IMG/VR virus record: IMGVR_UViG_3300040856_000824
Span: 1-31,461 of that record
DNA from: a virus
DNA: 31,461 nucleotides
Direction: 5' to 3' (one strand)
This document shows, one piece after another, positions 21,428-29,487 of the stretch. The first letter of the stretch is position 1; each line of letters opens with the position of its first letter. Under the pieces are notes generated by a model. The model did not search any database. It was not told the origin of the DNA and was given only the letters and a program-made list of their open reading frames with translations. A program made the translations under genes and the position numbers.

Positions 21428-24400
21428 TGGCATTAAACTCCACTTCAGTAATTCGCGTTGTTGATCTTCTTTGCGAAGGGCCTATCGCTGGCCTGGTCGG
21501 ATGCGATGAAGGGATCTTCTTAGAAGAGACTGCGATCAGGACCGGAACAGACCGGAATTTTGCGCCTGAGGATGTCTCCTACGATTTCAAGCCAGGCGGC
21601 AGAACACAAAGCCAGCTAGAGCAAGGGAAGGACGGCACTTCAACAGTTAATGACGTAAACGTTGAGATTGGTCAAAACTACAGCGAAACATTAAACGATG
21701 AAAACAAAGTCATAGCCAGGGATTATGGAGCCGGTCAGGTCACAAGGCAAATCACAGATACAGACGTTGAATCGTTTGAGCTGTTGCTCAGTATCCCTCG
21801 GATGTTTTCAACAGCCCAGGAAGGGCTAGCGAAAGGACAGCTTTTTAACGGCAGCATCCAAATTGCAATCGACGTTCAGGCTCAAGGCGAAGCGTTCAAT
21901 ACTGTTTATGACAGGACGATTACAGGCATTGCGGTAAGTGACTATCAACTTAAGTCACCACGAATCAACCTGAGCGGTCAAGGCCCGTGGAATATCCGAG
22001 TGAGAAAAGTGAACCTCGGCGAAAATCACTTTGAGGTTAAATTCCAAAACTTTACTGATATTGATCAAGACATACCAATTGCAAACGGCAGGGGCAATCA
22101 GATATTTTGGACTAGCTTGATCGAGCTTCAATCTCTTAGAACAGCATATCCATTTTGCGCGGTGGCTGGTCTTTCGATCTCTACGCAGCAGTTCAAAAGC
22201 TTGCCGACTAGGGCTTACAAGATCAGAGGCCGGATCGTTGAAGTCCCATCAAATTCATTTGTTCGTGCTGACGGAAGCCTGGGGTTTGATGGAGCATTTG
22301 ATGGCAGCCTCAAGAAAGCTTGGACAACCTGCCCCGTTTGCTGCTGGTACGACATGGCCACAAACAACAGATATGGGGCCGGTGATTTTGTAGATGCGTC
22401 AAACCTGAGCTGGGTTGATTTGTACCCATTGAGCCAGTATTCAAATCAGTTGGTTACAAACCCAGACGGCACACAAGAGCCGCGTTTTGCCTGCAACACC
22501 GTGATAGCCAGTAGGGCTGAAGCGTTCAACGTTTTGCAGGATCTAGCCAGTGTGTTCAGGGGGATGTTGTATTGGCAGGCAAACACGATTCAAGCGACAG
22601 CCGATCACGGGAATTTAGACGGCAGCAGCCTTTCAGCTGTGCATCTTTATACAAATAGCAACGTTATCAACGGGGCGTTCTCTTATTCAGGAACATCACT
22701 AAAAACCAGGAGCACATCAATTAGGGTCAGATATAACGACCCCGCAAACTTCTTTAAGTCAAATGTTGTCGTAGTTGAAGATGCGGAGCTGATAAGCAAA
22801 TACGGCTATCAGGTGAGGGAGTTGGTGGGTTTTGGCGTTACCTCAAAGTTTCAAGCGCAACGGCTGGGGCGGTGGGCGCTTTTGTCTGAGGAGATTGACG
22901 GCGAGGTCGTGACCTTTGCTACAGGGCTGCAGGGCGCGATCGTGTTTCCCGGTCAGATCTTCGCCGTAGCCGACGAAATGCGGCAAGGCGTGCGGCTTGC
23001 CGGACGAGTTAGCGCAGCAACAACGTCTGCAATCACGCTTGACCAGACCGCAGCATTGGCAGGCGGAGGGAATGACCGGCTGACATGCACATTGCCAGAT
23101 GGATCGGTTGAGACGCGGCCAATCCTCTCTGTAGCGGGTTCAGTAGTGAATGTGCAGGCTTTTAGCGCTGCGCCATTGTTGCAGTCAATATGGTCGATCA
23201 GCGCGAGCAACATCAAAGAGCAAAAATTCAGATGTCTTTCAGTTTCTGACAACGGTGATGGTCAATTTGGAATCACAGGCGTTGAAAGCAACGACAGCAT
23301 CTATTCAGCGGCTGACAGCGGCGGGAAACTGGAATTTGAGCCAATAACACTATTAAATGAAACACCAGCAAAGCCTACAAACTTAAATATTTCAGCCCGT
23401 CAAATTCAAATCAATAGCGAAACAACGAATCAAGCCGTTGTTTCATGGTCTCGCGGCTCAACTGGCCAGACTGTTGATTTTGAGCTGGAGTACAAGCTCG
23501 GCGATGGGAATTACACAGCTGTCTCAACGTCCAACGTATTTTTAGAAATCAATGGGTTGAGTGTCGGCACTCAGCTCACGGTGAGGGTGAGAGGCGTTGG
23601 CGTTGCTCCACTGCGGAAGCGCTCGCCCTATGTCACTGGGCGGTTTACGGTGCCAGTCGTTGAAATCGAGCCTGGCCAGGCTGGTGTCACTGTTTTGCCG
23701 CCAGATCCGGAGGACGTGACAATTCAAGCGTCTGGAAGTGATCAAGTTGTACTGAGGTGGGCAATACCTCAAACCGCGCTGAATACAGATAAGTTCATTG
23801 CGCTGATCAGACAGGCATCCCAGACCGATGGCACAGCCACATGGCCAAACAGCACGCTCCTAAGGAAAGTTGAAGCTAGGACGAATTACGCAAGCTTGCC
23901 GCTGATTGAAGGTGAATATCTGGTCAAGTTTGAAAGCGAATTTGGCCAGCGCAGCGCAAACGCAAAATCAGCAGTCATCAGCCTACCGGCGCCTATCCCC
24001 AGGCTTGACATTCAGACGAGAAGAGAAGATCAAGACTCGCCACCATTCAAAGGAGTGAAAGACGGTGTTTTTTATGACAGCGATCTTGACGGCTTGGTTT
24101 TAGGTGGCGCTTCAACCCTCAGTACGGTTTCAACTGTCGATGATGTTGTTGATTTTGACGAGCTGGCATCCGTTGATGACCTTTCACTAATTGTTATTTT
24201 CGGTGATCGTTTGCCAAGCGGTGAATATTACTTTGAGAACGTGCTTGATCTCGGCGGAGTTTTCAGCGTACTTTTTGAGAGAAAGCTGACCACAAGAGGA
24301 ATCTATCCTGACGCCTTGATCGATGACAGGACAGAATTTATTGATAGGTGGTCAGATGTTGACGGAGATTTGGCCGACAACACCAGCGCAGATCTGTTTT

Positions 24401-24885
24401 TCAGAACGAGCAATCAGGCCACTGTTGATCAGTTTTTCCTTTTAGAGGACGGCGATTTCTTGTTGCTAGAGGACGGCGACAAGATCGAGACAGAATCAGA
24501 TATAGATTTCGGCGCATGGACGCCAATGGAATCAGGCCGCTACACCGGCAGGCAGTTTCAATTTAGGACAAACCTGCAAACGTTTGCCAGCGATCAGACT
24601 CCGATTGTCGATGAGCTTGGTTTCACCGTTCAGCTTGAATCACGTACAGAAAGCAGCGCAACAATCGCAAGCGGGGCAGGGGCCAAGGTGGTGACGTTTG
24701 CAAAAGCGTTTTATCAGGCACCTGGCATTGGCATCACGGCATCAAACCTAGCGGCGGGGGATTATTATGAGATCACATCCCCCAGCGCCAGTCAGTTCAC
24801 GATTACGTTCAAAAACTTCAACAACGTAGCGATTGACCGTAATTTTCAGTACCAGGCAACCGGGTTCGGAACCGCAGAAACTTAA
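21427..24885 (+). CDS. Tail tip/host specificity protein (lambda J-like)
   Basis: 1152 residues. The N-terminus SVIRVVDLLCEGPIAGLVG and LGFDGAFDGSLKKAWTTCPV with later RYGAGDFVDASNLSW are the conserved gpJ core. Two fibronectin III-like domains start near 648 (PAKPTNLNISARQIQINSE) and 760 (PEDVTIQASGSDQVVLRWAI). Toward the C-terminus there is a short direct repeat, FLLEDGDFLLLEDGD, seen in some J-type proteins. It forms the central tip and probably contacts the receptor; the variable C-terminal part is the likeliest host-range determinant. Confidence 0.92.
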   Translation: MALNSTSVIRVVDLLCEGPIAGLVGCDEGIFLEETAIRTGTDRNFAPEDVSYDFKPGGRTQSQLEQGKDGTSTVNDVNVEIGQNYSETLNDENKVIARDYGAGQVTRQITDTDVESFELLLSIPRMFSTAQEGLAKGQLFNGSIQIAIDVQAQGEAFNTVYDRTITGIAVSDYQLKSPRINLSGQGPWNIRVRKVNLGENHFEVKFQNFTDIDQDIPIANGRGNQIFWTSLIELQSLRTAYPFCAVAGLSISTQQFKSLPTRAYKIRGRIVEVPSNSFVRADGSLGFDGAFDGSLKKAWTTCPVCCWYDMATNNRYGAGDFVDASNLSWVDLYPLSQYSNQLVTNPDGTQEPRFACNTVIASRAEAFNVLQDLASVFRGMLYWQANTIQATADHGNLDGSSLSAVHLYTNSNVINGAFSYSGTSLKTRSTSIRVRYNDPANFFKSNVVVVEDAELISKYGYQVRELVGFGVTSKFQAQRLGRWALLSEEIDGEVVTFATGLQGAIVFPGQIFAVADEMRQGVRLAGRVSAATTSAITLDQTAALAGGGNDRLTCTLPDGSVETRPILSVAGSVVNVQAFSAAPLLQSIWSISASNIKEQKFRCLSVSDNGDGQFGITGVESNDSIYSAADSGGKLEFEPITLLNETPAKPTNLNISARQIQINSETTNQAVVSWSRGSTGQTVDFELEYKLGDGNYTAVSTSNVFLEINGLSVGTQLTVRVRGVGVAPLRKRSPYVTGRFTVPVVEIEPGQAGVTVLPPDPEDVTIQASGSDQVVLRWAIPQTALNTDKFIALIRQASQTDGTATWPNSTLLRKVEARTNYASLPLIEGEYLVKFESEFGQRSANAKSAVISLPAPIPRLDIQTRREDQDSPPFKGVKDGVFYDSDLDGLVLGGASTLSTVSTVDDVVDFDELASVDDLSLIVIFGDRLPSGEYYFENVLDLGGVFSVLFERKLTTRGIYPDALIDDRTEFIDRWSDVDGDLADNTSADLFFRTSNQATVDQFFLLEDGDFLLLEDGDKIETESDIDFGAWTPMESGRYTGRQFQFRTNLQTFASDQTPIVDELGFTVQLESRTESSATIASGAGAKVVTFAKAFYQAPGIGITASNLAAGDYYEITSPSASQFTITFKNFNNVAIDRNFQYQATGFGTAET

Positions 24886-26169
24886 ATGGCAACTTCAGAT
24901 TACGTTTTAGCCAACGCTTCAGGCGCGGCATTTAGAGCTGATTTGAATGCAACCCTGCAGGCAATCGTCAGCAACAACAGCAGCGCAACCGAGCCCAATC
25001 CCACATTTGCTTTCATGTGGTGGGTTGACACGGCAAACAACCTGCTGAAACAGCGCAATACAGCCAACTCAGCATGGATAACGATCGGCACGCTTGACGG
25101 GGGCAGGCTGCTGAAAGACGGCAGCTCAGCGGCTCCGGCGCTGGCGTTTGCTGCAGATACTGACACCGGACTGACGAGGGGAGGCGCGAATCAGCTGAAA
25201 TTTGTCGCTGCTGGTGACGACGTGGTGACGGCAAGCTCAAGCAATGTTGTCATCAATGAAGGGGGCAATAATCTTGATGTGAGGATTGAAGGGCAAAACA
25301 ATTCAGCTCTTTTATGCACGGACGCGAGCACCGACAGGGTGGGGATTGGTGTCAGTGACCCTGGGACGCTTGTTGAGATAGTCAGCACAGCGCCTTATGT
25401 AACCATCAGAAACAGCACTCAGGAGGATAATGATGGAGGGCGAGAAAGCAAAGTCATATTTGAGGGTGAACAGTCTGGCGGCGAGATTTCTACGATGGCC
25501 GAAATTGGGGCCTTCCATCAAGGGGACAGTTCCGGCGGGGCTAGCGACGACCAAAAAGGCAGGCTTGTATTTTTTACTAACGGCGGTTCCGCAGTCAATG
25601 AAGTTTTAACGCTGGGAGGTGATGGTGATATTTTGTTTTGCGGCACAAGCGTAATCACTCCGGGTAAAAATAATACGGTCGTAGGCGCATCATTTGAAAA
25701 AACTGCAAACGGTCCAAGTCTTTATGTGAGCAACGATGCAACCGTGCCAATTTTTGTAAACCGGAATACAACAGGCACCGTTTTCGCGGTCCGCTATCAA
25801 TCCGTAGCGAAAGGAGGAATTGATGTCACGACAACTTCTGTCGTTTATAACACAAGCTCTGATTATCGGCTAAAAGAAAATATCGTTGGGATTGATGATG
25901 CCATCGATAGAGTTAAGCAATTAAAGCCTAAACGATTTAATTTCATTCAAGAGCCGTCAGTTGTTGTCGATGGCTTTATGGCCCATGAAGCTCAAGAGGT
26001 TGTCCCTGAGTCTGTAACCGGCGCTAAAGACGAAATCGACGACAACGGAGAGCCTGTCTACCAAGGCATTGATCATTCAAAGCTGGTTCCATTACTCACC
26101 GCAGCATTGCAAGACGCAATCAGCCAGATCGAAACACTAACGTCTCGCGTTGACGCTTTGGAGGCTTGA
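24886..26169 (+). CDS. Tail fibre with C-terminal S74 self-cleaving chaperone
   Basis: 427 residues. The N-terminal DYVLANASGAAFRADLNATL and PTFAFMWWVDTANNLLKQRN are a common fibre start, followed by APALAFAADTDTGLTRGG and a beta-helical shaft. The last about 104 residues are an S74 intramolecular chaperone: SDYRLKENIVGIDDAI with the Ser325/Lys330 dyad, then FMAHEAQEVVPESV and a coiled coil. The chaperone trimerises the fibre and cuts itself off before Ser325. It follows the J stop directly. Confidence 0.88.
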   Translation: MATSDYVLANASGAAFRADLNATLQAIVSNNSSATEPNPTFAFMWWVDTANNLLKQRNTANSAWITIGTLDGGRLLKDGSSAAPALAFAADTDTGLTRGGANQLKFVAAGDDVVTASSSNVVINEGGNNLDVRIEGQNNSALLCTDASTDRVGIGVSDPGTLVEIVSTAPYVTIRNSTQEDNDGGRESKVIFEGEQSGGEISTMAEIGAFHQGDSSGGASDDQKGRLVFFTNGGSAVNEVLTLGGDGDILFCGTSVITPGKNNTVVGASFEKTANGPSLYVSNDATVPIFVNRNTTGTVFAVRYQSVAKGGIDVTTTSVVYNTSSDYRLKENIVGIDDAIDRVKQLKPKRFNFIQEPSVVVDGFMAHEAQEVVPESVTGAKDEIDDNGEPVYQGIDHSKLVPLLTAALQDAISQIETLTSRVDALEA

Positions 26170-26172
26170 TCA

Positions 26173-27336
26173 ATGGCTGACCGTAAAACCACAGAATTAA
26201 CGTCACTGACAACCCCTGCAACGGGAGATCTGATCCCGGTTGTTGACATATCAGAAGCGGCAAACGTCAACAAAAACAAAACGCTTACTTTTGGCCAAGC
26301 ATTCCGCAGCCTTCCTAATGGCAGTGCAAGTGCACCTGCCTTGGGCTGGCTGAGTGATGGCGGTGTAACTGGGCTGTATAGAGTCGCCCAAAACGAAATC
26401 GGCTTGTCGATAAATTCAAGTTTTGTTGCTGCAATTACAAGCGCTGGGTTTCAACTAGGTGCAGGAACACCAGCGGCTCAGCTTCATGTTTTTGGCAGCG
26501 ACACAACTGATCAGGTGATCATTGAGAACAACGATACGGGCGGAGATACAGCCCCTGACGTTGTGCTTTATCGTAATTCAGCATCACCAGCCGCAAACGA
26601 TAATATCGGCAATATTGAATTTAGAGGCAAGGATTCAGGCGGCAATACAGCTGAATATGCAAGCGTAAGAGCAGAAATCAAGGCAACAACCGATACAGCG
26701 GAAGACGGCGTTCTTGACCTGATGACATCATCGGCAGGGACCGTCGCGAGCCGCGTGCGGATTGATGGCTTCAATGTTGGCATCCATGAATTAGAGCCTG
26801 AGTATCCGCTCCACCTAACGACGGGAATCACTTCAACGGCGTTGCAGGTTGAATGCAATGCAGTTGATGCAGCATCTGGCGCTGATGTGACTTTGTATCA
26901 CACCAGGAATGGAGCCGCAAGCGTTGCAAATGACAAAATCAGCACGTTGTTCTACAGGGCAAAAAACGATAACGCGAGCCCTGCTGACGTTGACTATGCA
27001 GCGATTGAGGGGAGCGTTTCATCCCCTGTAGATGGCTCAGAATCAGGATCTATACAACTGAAAACGCAAACAGCTGGCACGCTCACCACTCAGCTGCAGG
27101 TCAGTGGCGCGTCTATCGGGTTGTTTGGCACAGCACCTGCTGCTCAACCGGCAGCAATTGCAGACCTAACAGTTGCGGCGACTAGCGGCACGCTACCGAC
27201 ACCAGACGGATCAGTGACAATCGCAGACGCTGCAGCGCCAACAAATGCTGAGCTGCTTGAGTATTGCGGAGAGATCGAGGCAAAGCTTGAATCAGCGCTG
27301 GCAGCATTGCGAGCGCTGGGAATAATCGCCACATAA
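26173..27336 (+). CDS. Second fibre-like protein, paralogous to the preceding one
   Basis: 387 residues. It starts MADRKTTELTSLTTPATGDL and contains SASAPALGWLSDGGVTGLYR, a module shared with the fibre just upstream. The middle is beta-type with repeats of asn-asp-rich strands. The end is a helix, AELLEYCGEIEAKLESALAA, with no S74 chaperone, so folding may depend on the trimerising helix or on another chaperone. A structural tail fibre or tip accessory role is inferred. Confidence 0.7.
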   Translation: MADRKTTELTSLTTPATGDLIPVVDISEAANVNKNKTLTFGQAFRSLPNGSASAPALGWLSDGGVTGLYRVAQNEIGLSINSSFVAAITSAGFQLGAGTPAAQLHVFGSDTTDQVIIENNDTGGDTAPDVVLYRNSASPAANDNIGNIEFRGKDSGGNTAEYASVRAEIKATTDTAEDGVLDLMTSSAGTVASRVRIDGFNVGIHELEPEYPLHLTTGITSTALQVECNAVDAASGADVTLYHTRNGAASVANDKISTLFYRAKNDNASPADVDYAAIEGSVSSPVDGSESGSIQLKTQTAGTLTTQLQVSGASIGLFGTAPAAQPAAIADLTVAATSGTLPTPDGSVTIADAAAPTNAELLEYCGEIEAKLESALAALRALGIIAT

Positions 27337-27339
27337 CAG

Positions 27340-27468
27340 ATGGACCGTCGCACCTATTTGAATTGGGTCAAGATTAAAGCTGCGCTTGAAAAAGCCAAGA
27401 AGACCGATTCGTTTTTTTACCGCAGAGCTTGCGCCATTGTGGACGGCAGGCCGGACCCACTAAAATGA
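27340..27468 (+). CDS. Small basic protein of unknown function
   Basis: 42 residues (MDRRTYLNWVKIKAALEKAK and onward to GRPDPLK). Basic and helical, with several aromatic residues and one Cys. The ATG is three bases after the fibre stop. It is open and coding-like, but I know no family. It precedes the membrane/lysis cluster. Confidence 0.55.
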   Translation: MDRRTYLNWVKIKAALEKAKKTDSFFYRRACAIVDGRPDPLK

Positions 27469-27489
27469 CCTTGAAGCGGTTGCAGGGCC

Positions 27490-27735
27490 TTGATTGAAAT
27501 CGTTGCCGCAGCCGTCGGCGCAATAATCGGAATTGCAGGCGTTACCGTATCAGGGTTGAGCAACCGCAACCGCAACAATCGAGATGAGGCGATCAGGCTA
27601 ACGGTTGCAGTGGAATCGATTGGTGAGCGGTTGGATTCACTGCATCAAGACATGAAGGCCGATCGTGCTGGCATCTATAAGCTGTTGAACGAGCAGGGGA
27701 ACAGAATCACGGCTCTCGAATCCCGTGGGCATTAG
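27490..27735 (+). CDS. Small membrane-anchored coiled-coil protein, lysis-region
   Basis: 81 residues from a TTG at 27490. Residues 2-23 (IEIVAAAVGAIIGIAGVTVS) form one transmembrane segment; the rest is polar and helical with a coiled coil (LTVAVESIGERLDSLHQDMK). No in-frame ATG or GTG lies upstream. One-pass topology and position before the endolysin suggest a holin or spanin-like accessory, but no motif proves it. Confidence 0.65.
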   Translation: MIEIVAAAVGAIIGIAGVTVSGLSNRNRNNRDEAIRLTVAVESIGERLDSLHQDMKADRAGIYKLLNEQGNRITALESRGH

Positions 27736-27765
27736 GATTAGTTCACAGCCCAATTACCGAACAGC

Positions 27766-27912
27766 ATGGAAGAAATCCTGACGTCACCGATCACATGGAT
27801 CATCGTTGCGGCTGCATCTGAAGTTATCGCGTTGTCACCAGCGCTGAAATCAAATTCTGTTTTGCAGCTTATTTTTCAGGTCTTGGATGCGCTAAAGGCA
27901 AAAAAGAGCTGA
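27766..27912 (+). CDS. Small hydrophobic protein, holin candidate
   Basis: 48 residues, MEEILTSPITWIIVAAASEV then a second hydrophobic/amphipathic stretch (VLQLIFQVLDAL) and a basic end. It is the better holin candidate of the two small membrane proteins by size and hydrophobicity, but holins are too diverse to assign from sequence. Its last codons contain an A AAA AAG slippery heptamer in register, and the -1 frame opens directly into the next ORF. Confidence 0.6.
   Translation: MEEILTSPITWIIVAAASEVIALSPALKSNSVLQLIFQVLDALKAKKS
27900..27906 (+). promoter_or_regulatory. Candidate -1 frameshift site A AAA AAG
   Basis: The heptamer lies in the correct register with the 48-codon gene (gcA AAA AAG), one codon before its TGA. 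A -1 slip enters the frame beginning GAG at 27906, which stays open to 28142. A AAA AAG is an efficient slippery sequence in Escherichia coli (dnaX). The argument here is the register plus the lack of a normal start in the downstream frame. Confidence 0.45.
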
Positions 27913-28142
27913 TCCCCGCCGACGGGCGGTGGCTGCTTAGGTTCTCGACGCGATCACCGCTTGAAGGCGTAAGACGAGAGATTCAGCGCCGAAAATTCGA
28001 GGCAACGCTAAAGCCACGGATTGACGCTGAGGTTGAGCTGTGGCACAAATCCCAGCCGCCGGTAATGCCGCCACCAGCCCAAATCGACGATCTACACATC
28101 AAATCGCCCTGGCATGACGAACAGCAAACCGATCAGCCTTGA
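27906..28142 (+). CDS. ORF without a normal start codon, possibly translated by frameshift
   Basis: 78 codons, ELIPADGRWLLRFSTRSPLE and onward, ending HDEQQTDQP. It has no ATG, GTG or TTG before a late ATG at 28065, although the other two frames are closed. CTG at 27909 is the only plausible alternative near the front. If reached by -1 slippage from 27766, the fused product would be about 125 residues: a membrane segment with a soluble Arg/Trp-rich tail. It overlaps the endolysin start by 29 bases. Unknown function. Confidence 0.5.
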   Translation, partial: ELIPADGRWLLRFSTRSPLEGVRREIQRRKFEATLKPRIDAEVELWHKSQPPVMPPPAQIDDLHIKSPWHDEQQTDQP

Positions 28143-29184
28143 GCAGCTTTTCAGGTATTACAAAGCCTTGCCGCATCAGGCCGCAGCAATTCAGGAGCTA
28201 GAAGCGGATCTAAGCAAAAACGGCTATGAAATCGCGATGCGTCGCGATCGGGGATGGTTTGCAACATGGAGCCAATCAGGCAAACAGCGCAACTATCAGG
28301 CCGCGATTGCGCTGGTGAAGTCTTTTGAAGGCTTCCATCACGATGCGTACTTATGCCCCGCTGAGGTGTGGTCAATTGGGTGGGGGAATACGACAAAGGC
28401 TGATGGCTCACCTGTCGTTCCTGGTGATCGGATCAGTCAGGAGGATGGGGATGTGCTTTTGCAAAAAACGATCGATGGCATTGTCTCGGCATTGGCCGGG
28501 TCAATCCCCTACTGGCCAGCAATGACGGAGCATCGGCAATCGGCACTGATCTCATTTGCATACAACGTGGGGAGCTATTTCTACGGCCAGCAAGGATTCG
28601 AAACGATTAGCCGGTGCTTGCGCGAACGCACCTATAAGAGCGTGCCGGAGGCGTTGCTGCTCTACTGCAATCCTGGCAGTAATTTTGAGGCTGGCCTAAC
28701 CCGTAGACGGGCGGCTGAGGGCCAGCTATGGGCCGGTGAGCAAGCTGCAGCGCCAGAACCTGCAACAATCCGGCCTGAGTCACCGTTCAGCACCCGGCTG
28801 ACCCCACACATCACGCTGGGTGAATTTGCGCTGGGTCAAGAGGCCAGGCGTTTTGAGCACCAATATCAGGTTGATATGGCCGCAGAGCTGGCGGCGTTCC
28901 TAGAGCGTGTCCGCGTCAAGTTTGGGAACAAGCCGATCATCATCACGTCTGGCTACAGGCCCCCGGCGATTAATCGCGAGGTTGGCGGTGCATTCCGCAG
29001 CGAGCACCTCTTTGATGGAAAGGGCGTTGGGGCCGTCGATTTCTACGTGCAGGATGCTGACATCTGGGCGGTTCAAGCTTACTGCGAGGAGAATTGGCCG
29101 CATAGCGTTGGCCGCGCTGCATCGCGTGGCTTCGTCCATCTAGGACGCAGAGAGGGCGGTTTGTGGGTCCGCTGGGATTACTGA
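28114..29184 (+). CDS. Bifunctional endolysin: GH24-type muramidase plus M15-type peptidase
   Basis: 356 residues. The first 65 residues are an additional N-terminal segment. The muramidase domain has Glu72 in KSFEGFHHDAY and, where T4 lysozyme has Asp20 and Thr26, Cys81 and Ser87 (LCPAEVWSIGWGNT); this is an E-C-T-like variant. After a Pro/Ala linker at about 210-225, a second domain (230-356) has His298 and Asp309 (SEHLFDGKGVGAVDF) and His342 (RGFVHLGRR), the zinc site of M15 D-Ala-D-Ala type peptidases. Two cleavage activities on peptidoglycan are expected. No signal peptide, so a holin is needed. Confidence 0.85.
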   Translation: MTNSKPISLEQLFRYYKALPHQAAAIQELEADLSKNGYEIAMRRDRGWFATWSQSGKQRNYQAAIALVKSFEGFHHDAYLCPAEVWSIGWGNTTKADGSPVVPGDRISQEDGDVLLQKTIDGIVSALAGSIPYWPAMTEHRQSALISFAYNVGSYFYGQQGFETISRCLRERTYKSVPEALLLYCNPGSNFEAGLTRRRAAEGQLWAGEQAAAPEPATIRPESPFSTRLTPHITLGEFALGQEARRFEHQYQVDMAAELAAFLERVRVKFGNKPIIITSGYRPPAINREVGGAFRSEHLFDGKGVGAVDFYVQDADIWAVQAYCEENWPHSVGRAASRGFVHLGRREGGLWVRWDY

Positions 29185-29487
29185 GTGTTCATCGATGGTG
29201 CTGAGCTGGTCCCCAAAAAATCAGCTCAAGCGCGGTTCAGGCGCAGCATCCTCGAGGCGTTCGATCACAGGTGTGCCTATTGCGATGCCGAGCTAAGTGC
29301 AGGCAACACGACGTTAGATCATGTGAAACCCAAGGCGACAGGAGGCCAGACAATCCCCGGAAACCTTGTAGCCTGCTGCGCACGATGCAACGGTAAGAAG
29401 GGGGCTCAGCTGTGGCGTGAGTGGTTCAGGGCTCAGCCTTTTTGGTCAGCCGAACTTGAGGCAAGGATTGAGCGCTGGATCACTTGA
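29185..29487 (+). CDS. HNH endonuclease
   Basis: 100 residues starting at GTG 29185, directly after the endolysin stop. HRCAYCDAE, TLDHVKPKATGG (His of the HNH), NLVACCARCNGKKG give the CxxC...DH...N...CxxC pattern. Such small HNH proteins occur both free in phages, sometimes near packaging genes, and as mobile genes. The last 55 bases overlap the 3' end of the convergent minus-strand methyltransferase. Whether it is a homing or a packaging nuclease cannot be told. Confidence 0.87.
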   Translation: MFIDGAELVPKKSAQARFRRSILEAFDHRCAYCDAELSAGNTTLDHVKPKATGGQTIPGNLVACCARCNGKKGAQLWREWFRAQPFWSAELEARIERWIT

